Source: Enterococcus sp. BWR-S5 (GTDB taxonomy: Bacteria; Bacillota; Bacilli; Lactobacillales; Enterococcaceae). From it: DNA of 64,000 bases. The notes under the pieces were generated by a model. The model was not told the origin of the DNA and searched no databases. It was given only the letters and a program-made list of their open reading frames with translations. The stretch covers positions 124,001-188,000 of the forward strand of contig NZ_JADOEQ010000003.1 in NCBI RefSeq assembly GCF_016745255.1, read 5' to 3'. The translations under genes and the position numbers were made by a program. This document shows, piece after piece, positions 59,334 through 64,000 of this stretch (its first letter is position 1; each line of letters starts with the position of its first letter).

Positions 59334-59370
59334 GCTGAAGGACTTAGAAAAGAAAAGGACGTGCAAGAGA

Positions 59371-59565
59371 ATGGGTATAAAAAAAGGGAAAACAAGGGCG
59401 AATGTTACGCTTTACGATTCATCATGGAAATATTTAGAAAAGCTTGCTGACGAAAAAAACAAGAAATTATATGGTTGGGACAAAAAATGGACAAAAAGCG
59501 ACGTTATTGAAATGCTGATAGAAAATGATAAGATAATTCGTCGTATTGAAGGAAAGGAATTATAG
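59371..59565 (+). CDS. Ribbon-helix-helix-like phage protein, copy 2
   Basis: Identical to the 64-aa protein of copy 1. Confidence 0.6.
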   Translation: MGIKKGKTRANVTLYDSSWKYLEKLADEKNKKLYGWDKKWTKSDVIEMLIENDKIIRRIEGKEL

Positions 59566-59568
59566 CCA

Positions 59569-59682
59569 GTGGACGGAATGCAAAAAGATAGATTTAGAAT
59601 TGCTCTAGAATTTATTGTAATAGTTTTTTGCGTGGGTGCTGTATTGAGTTTTCTGCTTAGTTTTATTATTTGTAGTGTATAA
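59569..59682 (+). CDS. 37-aa membrane micro-protein, copy 2
   Basis: Same as copy 1. Confidence 0.45.
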   Translation: MDGMQKDRFRIALEFIVIVFCVGAVLSFLLSFIICSV

Positions 59683-59717
59683 TATACTTAACTAAGAATA
59701 GTAAAGGTGGAAATATT

Positions 59718-59873
59718 TTGGCACGTCTTAGATTTAACAGAAGAAAAGAAACTCCAGCAGAATATCGTGCAAGACGAAAAAAGGACTGGTTCGCTTTGCT
59801 GTTCGGGCTTGTTGTAGGGCTTATAGTTCTGCTAGTTCAATTAGTAGCATGGTTTACTGATTGGCTTATCTAG
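59718..59873 (+). CDS. 51-aa basic membrane protein, copy 2
   Basis: Same as copy 1; last gene before the chromosomal dif site. Confidence 0.55.
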   Translation: MARLRFNRRKETPAEYRARRKKDWFALLFGLVVGLIVLLVQLVAWFTDWLI

Positions 59874-59924
59874 CAAACTCCGCAATAAGTTTAATGCAAA
59901 ACAGGTTCAAAACTGGTATAAAAC

Positions 59925-59961
<37 letters not shown>

Positions 59962-60007
59962 TGATTTTATTCAACTAACCATTTATCACGGGCTGTCGGC
60001 TCTCTTG

Positions 60008-60541
60008 CTATGCCTCTCCTTCTGGTTGCTTTATCTTATCCATAGCAGCATAAAACATATCCAGTTCCTTTTGATTTTTGATGATCCTCAGTTTGTCTTT
60101 ATAGTTTCTTTCAATACTGTTGAATGCCAGCCGTTTTTTCTTGTCTCGACCTTTGTAAAGAATCCACCAGATAAAGTCCATATCCAGCTTTTCTATACAA
60201 CCATCAGCCATATCGGGTCTCGTTTTGCCACGATATCTGGCATAGCGTTGAATGACTCTTTTTAGACAGGACAACCGAGGAAAATCCAAGAAAATAATTT
60301 GATCTGCTTGCTCTAAACGTTCTTTTTGATAAAGGCTTTGATAATTTCCTTCGATTATCCAGCTTTCGTTCTCCAACTGCTGCTTCACAATAGAAAGAGC
60401 TTCTTCCGTGTCTCTTGGCTGCCAACCGGTGTTGAAGTACACCTGATCTAGATGTAAAAGCGGAATCTGCTTCATTTTTGAAAGATATGACGCTAATGTT
60501 GATTTACCACAACCGCTATGTCCGATAATCATAATTTTCAT
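60008..60541 (-). CDS. P-loop kinase-like protein (FlaR/adenylate-kinase-like)
   Basis: 177 aa. Walker A GHSGCGKSTLASYLS at the N-terminus, LLHLDQVYF, WIIEGNYQSL and DQIIFLDFPRLSCLKRVIQRY are typical of the small P-loop proteins annotated 'DNA topology modulation protein FlaR-related'. They are more likely small-molecule kinases. ATG 60541 follows AGAGGAG. It is the first chromosomal gene beyond dif. Confidence 0.85.
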   Translation of the reverse strand: MKIMIIGHSGCGKSTLASYLSKMKQIPLLHLDQVYFNTGWQPRDTEEALSIVKQQLENESWIIEGNYQSLYQKERLEQADQIIFLDFPRLSCLKRVIQRYARYRGKTRPDMADGCIEKLDMDFIWWILYKGRDKKKRLAFNSIERNYKDKLRIIKNQKELDMFYAAMDKIKQPEGEA

Positions 60542-60652
60542 ATCATTTCTCCTCTCTGTCCACCTGTAACACAAAAAGACAAAACGAATTAGGAACTTCG
60601 ATCTGTCTCTTAACGCGTACTTATTATACCATTGTTAGAAAGCTGTGTATTA

Positions 60653-61000
60653 TTATTCCTGAAATTTTTTCTTTCGTTCTTCAATAAGTGTTTGCTCTGA
60701 ATGAATAAACTCTTTTGCTTTTCTTTGCAGATACTCCTTTTTATCTTCCAAATCGGAGAGATTATGTTTATGGAGATACTCTATTTCTTCTTCCATCGAT
60801 GAAAAATAATGGCTTGTTTTCTTATCCTGGGTTGACTGAATGATATCAGTGAGAAATTCCTCATGCTGCATAGATAATCGTTGATAATCACGCTCCAGTT
60901 CTTCTAGCTGCCAACGTTCCTTCCGATTCAATTCCTGATCTATCGACACTTGGGTTAATTTTTGGTTAAGCTGCTCTTCGTTTCCTTCCATAAACTGCAA
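60653..61000 (-). CDS. Hypothetical coiled-coil protein
   Basis: 115 aa, almost all helix, rich in Glu, Gln, Lys and Leu (NRKERWQLEELERDYQRLSMQ..., EEEIEYLHKHNLSDLEDKKEYL). It resembles in size and composition small helical partners of type VII secretion toxins, but no such locus is here. TTG 61000 follows GAGAGGAG. No family assigned. Confidence 0.55.
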   Translation of the reverse strand: MQFMEGNEEQLNQKLTQVSIDQELNRKERWQLEELERDYQRLSMQHEEFLTDIIQSTQDKKTSHYFSSMEEEIEYLHKHNLSDLEDKKEYLQRKAKEFIHSEQTLIEERKKKFQE

Positions 61001-61255
61001 ATAACTCCTCTCTGATAAAATTTTATAGTTCAGATACTTTTTATCTGTAAACTGTCTATTTTCTATAGTTTAATTTATAAGACTATTAGTATCAAGAATA
61101 TTTTTTCTATTTTAACGTATTTCTCCCCTCTCTCTCGGATCAATTGCTGTACATCAAATATTTTTAGAAAAAACTGTTTAATTTTTATGTAGTTAATCTT
61201 TTTAAAAATTGAGACAGTTTATTTTACTGAGGATATGGTATTATTGAGAATAATT
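61001..61255. other. AT-rich divergent intergenic region
   Basis: No gene seen. It separates the leftward coiled-coil gene from fabI; the fabI control region starts at 61256. Confidence 0.4.
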
Positions 61256-61287
61256 ATTTTGACAATCAAAGTATTTTATTTAATAAT
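61256..61287 (+). promoter_or_regulatory. FabT-type operator over the fabI promoter
   Basis: TTTGACAATCAAA (61258-61270) has the inverted repeat TTTGA-N3-TCAAA of the FabT box known from streptococci, lactococci and enterococci. It overlaps TTGACA (61259-61264), a -35; TAATAA at 61281-61286 is a plausible -10. Repression by FabT with acyl-ACP is therefore likely. Confidence 0.65.
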
Positions 61288-61380
61288 AGTCAATAGAGTC
61301 TTCAACAATCGAAGATGCAATTATTATATGACGGAAAAAACAGCATGAATGTTAAAGCCGATTAGGAGGAATAACAGTAG

Positions 61381-62136
61381 ATGGGATTTTTAGATGGTAA
61401 AAAAATTGTAATTATGGGTGTAGCCAATAAACGCAGTATTGCTATGGGATGTGCAAATGCTATGCTGGAGCAAGGAGCGGAACTAATCTACACTTATCAA
61501 AATGAACGTATGAAAAAATCAGTCGAAAAACTGGTCGATGATGCAGCGTTGCTTATTGAGTGTGATGTGGCTAGTGATGAAAGTATTGCTGCCGCTTTTG
61601 AGACAATCGAAAGCAAGGTTGGTAAAATTGATGGTGTCGTTCATTCTGTTGCGTTTGCAAAAAAAGAAGAGCTTTCCGGAAATGTAACGGACATAAGTCG
61701 AGATGGCTATGCTTTGGCTCAGGATATCAGCAGCTACTCTCTCCTTGCTGTTTCTAAATATGCATTACCAGTATTAAATGAAAACAGTGCAATTGTCAGC
61801 CTTTCATATTTGGGTGCTGTCCGAGCAATTCCTAATTATAATATGATGGGGATTGCTAAAGCGGCGTTGGAGTCTGCTATTCGCTATCTGGCAGCGGAGC
61901 TTGCTCCAAAAGGCGTGCGTGTTAATGGTATTTCTGCCGGCGCGATCAAGACATTGGCTGTGACAGGTGTTAAGGATTATCAAAAGCTGATTCAGCTCTC
62001 TGAAGACCGTACACCGGATAAAGTCGGTGTTACTATTGAAGAGGTTGGAAATACCTGTGCCTTTCTAATGAGTCCTCTTTCAAGTGGAATTATTGGAGAT
62101 ATTGTTTATGTAGATAAAGGTGTTCATCTAACTTAA
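61381..62136 (+). CDS. fabI: Enoyl-ACP reductase FabI
   Basis: 251 aa, NAD(P)H-dependent last step of fatty-acid elongation and the triclosan target. The N-terminal nucleotide site GVANKRSIAMGCANAML, SLSYLGAVRAIPNYNMMGIAK with catalytic Tyr153 and Lys160, and the C-terminal LSSGIIGDIVYVDKGVHL are all standard FabI. GGAGGAATAACAGT precedes the ATG. It is monocistronic, bounded by a strong terminator, and not in a fab operon. Confidence 0.95.
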   Translation: MGFLDGKKIVIMGVANKRSIAMGCANAMLEQGAELIYTYQNERMKKSVEKLVDDAALLIECDVASDESIAAAFETIESKVGKIDGVVHSVAFAKKEELSGNVTDISRDGYALAQDISSYSLLAVSKYALPVLNENSAIVSLSYLGAVRAIPNYNMMGIAKAALESAIRYLAAELAPKGVRVNGISAGAIKTLAVTGVKDYQKLIQLSEDRTPDKVGVTIEEVGNTCAFLMSPLSSGIIGDIVYVDKGVHLT

Positions 62137-62152
62137 GTCTAGGTATAGTTTG

Positions 62153-62192
62153 AAAAGGGGTTGAGACGTATTAATGTCTCAACCCCTTCTAC
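62153..62192. terminator. Strong bidirectional terminator
   Basis: AAGGGGTTGAGAC/GTCTCAACCCCTT, a 13-bp stem with an eight-base loop, between the convergent fabI and ispH genes. Confidence 0.9.
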
Positions 62193-62204
62193 TATTTTTC
62201 TATA

Positions 62205-63209
62205 TTAAGCGTGTACCTGCATATAGCGTTCTCTTAGCTGATCCATCTTACGATCTCTGGATTGGCTGATTTCTTTTGTACTGCCTTTTGGCAAGACTTT
62301 ATCTGACGTACATTTGCTTTCGCGATCCCAAGTCATTGGGTCTGCGTAATCAAACTGGGTCAGGAAACTAACCGTCTCACGAATTACATATGTTGGTGTA
62401 GAGGCTCCGCCGGTCACTCCAACGACATTGACATCCTTCAGCCATTCAATTTTGATATCAGAAATATCTTCAATCAGATGAGCCGGTGTGCCAGTTTGTT
62501 CAATCGATACTTGTGCCAAGCGGTTACTATTATTACTTTTCGCATCGCCGACTACAAGCAAAAGATCACAGTCCCCTGCTTGTTCAACGACTGCAGCTTG
62601 ACGTTCGATTGTCGCACTGCAGATGTCTTTATTGTAAATAGCATTCGGGAATTTCTTCATCAAGTATTCCGTCATCTCTTCTACATCCCACTGACTCATT
62701 GTTGTTTCATTCGAGATATACACTTTGTCATTATCAATTTCAATTGCTTCTGCATCCTCAAGAGAGGTGATTAGATGGACTTTCTCAGGATTGATGCCAA
62801 TTGTTCCTACAGCTTCTGGGTGTCCGGCCATGCCTATATAAAGAACGTCAAAACCGTCATTGACTCTTTGCTCAACAATCTCATGGATGATGGCAACCTC
62901 CGGACAAGTCGTATCAACGACAGCCAAGCCTTTAGACGCAGCTATTTCTCTAACCTTGGGTGATACACCGTGTGCGGTGAAGATAACTGTACCGGAATCG
63001 ATTTTTTCCAGCATCTCTTCCCGGTCCCCTTCCATTACGATGATTCCAGCTTCTTCAAATGCTTTTGCGACAATTGTGTTGTGGACAACATACCCTAATG
63101 AGTAGATTGGACGAGGCAAGCTTGTATCCTTCACTACATTTTTTGATAAAACCAGTGCATCAACAACGCCGTAACAGTGCCCTCTTGGTGTAATATTCAG
63201 TACATTCAT
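62205..63209 (-). CDS. ispH: 4-hydroxy-3-methylbut-2-enyl diphosphate reductase
   Basis: 334 aa, iron-sulfur enzyme of the last step of the MEP isoprenoid pathway. The three cluster cysteines are Cys12 (RGHCYG), Cys102 (TTCPEV) and Cys197 (DICSATIERQ). The substrate-binding His residues (VVHN, TAHGVSP, GHPEA) and SNNSNRL are present. It lies 67 bases after a thioesterase gene on the same strand. Most Lactobacillales make isoprenoids from mevalonate, so a lone ispH is unexpected. Confidence 0.93.
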   Translation of the reverse strand: MNVLNITPRGHCYGVVDALVLSKNVVKDTSLPRPIYSLGYVVHNTIVAKAFEEAGIIVMEGDREEMLEKIDSGTVIFTAHGVSPKVREIAASKGLAVVDTTCPEVAIIHEIVEQRVNDGFDVLYIGMAGHPEAVGTIGINPEKVHLITSLEDAEAIEIDNDKVYISNETTMSQWDVEEMTEYLMKKFPNAIYNKDICSATIERQAAVVEQAGDCDLLLVVGDAKSNNSNRLAQVSIEQTGTPAHLIEDISDIKIEWLKDVNVVGVTGGASTPTYVIRETVSFLTQFDYADPMTWDRESKCTSDKVLPKGSTKEISQSRDRKMDQLRERYMQVHA

Positions 63210-63276
63210 TTAATAAAATCCCCTTTTCTGTTTTGGATAAATTTTTTGTTTCATTTAAATACGTATGAAGTAGGTG

Positions 63277-63963
63277 CTATATAGCTTTATTAATAATTGC
63301 CGCGGTTTCAGTGTTTTCTGTGATAAAGAAGTGACCGCCATCTACTTGAAAGAAGCTGCATTCGGCGGTAGTATAGCTGCGCCAGTCTTCATGATGTTCC
63401 AAGGCCTCAGCATCCTCTTTCCCGTTGATTACAATCAGTTCACAATCTATCGGTTCAGGTATCTGTGAAACCAACGAGTTTAATAACCGATAATCCGCTT
63501 GAACAATTGGCAGAAACAGCTCTACCAGCTCCGGACTTTCAAAGAACTCTTCAGATGTTGCACCCCCCTTCTTCATTTCAGTTAGAAGTGAAGCTTCATC
63601 TGTCGCCGCCAATGTCAAATGCTCAGGCGGCTCCGCTCCACAGATAATAAGGCCTTTCGGGGGAGTTCCGCCGCGTTCAATAATCTTATGGTATAAATGA
63701 GGTAAAAGCTCTCCTCCCATACTATGACCAAGAAGATAATAAGGTGCTGCTTGTTGTGTATAGTCCGACAATAGTGAATCGATAGCTTCATAGAGCTCAT
63801 CTGTCGTCAAGGCACATTCTTCTCCAAAACGCATCCCCCGCCCTGGTAATTCCAAGGGGACGGCAGTAAATCTATTTTTGTCCAGCTTTCCTGCCAGCAC
63901 ATCCGTTACTACAGATGCAGAGCCTCCGGCATAAGGAAGGCAAAGTATGTTGATAACTCCCAT
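63277..63963 (-). CDS. Type II thioesterase (NRPS/PKS-associated)
   Basis: 228 aa alpha/beta hydrolase of the GrsT/SrfAD type: N-terminal LCLPYAGGSASV, LPGRGMRFGE, nucleophile elbow GHSMGGEL and the late catalytic His in VDGGHFFI. Such enzymes remove wrong acyl groups from carrier proteins of non-ribosomal peptide or polyketide synthases. AGGAGGTCTTGTA precedes the ATG. Since the gene reads leftward from the window edge, the synthase genes are probably upstream, beyond 64,000. Confidence 0.88.
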   Translation of the reverse strand: MGVINILCLPYAGGSASVVTDVLAGKLDKNRFTAVPLELPGRGMRFGEECALTTDELYEAIDSLLSDYTQQAAPYYLLGHSMGGELLPHLYHKIIERGGTPPKGLIICGAEPPEHLTLAATDEASLLTEMKKGGATSEEFFESPELVELFLPIVQADYRLLNSLVSQIPEPIDCELIVINGKEDAEALEHHEDWRSYTTAECSFFQVDGGHFFITENTETAAIINKAI

Positions 63964-64000
63964 TACAAGACCTCCTGTTATAAATTGTTTACACTTTTGT

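Overview
The window reads as chromosomal DNA of a low-GC Gram-positive bacterium of the order Lactobacillales, most likely Enterococcus or a close relative. The signs are strong AAGGAGG ribosome sites, lipobox proteins, a FabT-type operator at fabI, sdpRI-like and ArsR-type regulators, an aminoglycoside-kinase-like gene and a Firmicute-type dif site. The genus is inferred from gene content only.

Positions 1-36 kb are ordinary accessory chromosome: many short, mostly plus-strand transcription units separated by clear intrinsic terminators. The region is rich in small-molecule-modifying enzymes: about ten GNAT acetyltransferases (one frameshifted), two ANT(6)-like nucleotidyltransferases, an APH(2'')-like kinase, methyltransferases, HAD phosphatases and a class B penicillin-binding protein. 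Local TetR, MarR, MerR and ROK regulators are mixed in. Two small non-obvious features stand out. An MFS exporter is preceded by a 21-codon leader peptide and competing hairpins, as in drug-inducible translational attenuators. A 23-residue hydrophobic peptide has its own Shine-Dalgarno site and terminator.

Positions 36-45 kb hold an SdpR/SdpI-like pair, small membrane proteins, a PIN-like protein and an arsenic island. The arsenic island has two diverged tandem copies of arsR-acr3-arsC, each with its own promoter and palindromic operator, followed by an ArsP-type permease and a small thioredoxin-like protein. An IS30-family transposase follows.

The main discovery is at 46,040-59,925: two directly repeated, apparently identical 6,943-bp units ending at a complete chromosomal dif site (59,926-59,953). 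Gene order in each unit is repressor (divergent), ssDNA-binding-like protein, coiled-coil membrane protein, 53-aa major coat protein, terminator, adsorption protein with five 33-aa repeats and a C-terminal anchor, pVI-like membrane protein, Zot/pI-type ATPase, and a Rep_trans initiator with an oriT-like inverted repeat. This is the layout of a filamentous phage (Inoviridae). It has no integrase and no secretin. It appears to integrate through host XerC/XerD at dif, and the missing secretin suits a host with no outer membrane. The adsorption protein has no signal peptide in its own frame; a canonical -1 slippery heptamer (T TTT TTC) would join it to one encoded just upstream.

Positions 60-64 kb return to chromosome: a small P-loop kinase-like protein, a coiled-coil protein, fabI, ispH and a type II thioesterase at the right edge. 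The thioesterase suggests a non-ribosomal peptide or polyketide locus beyond the window.
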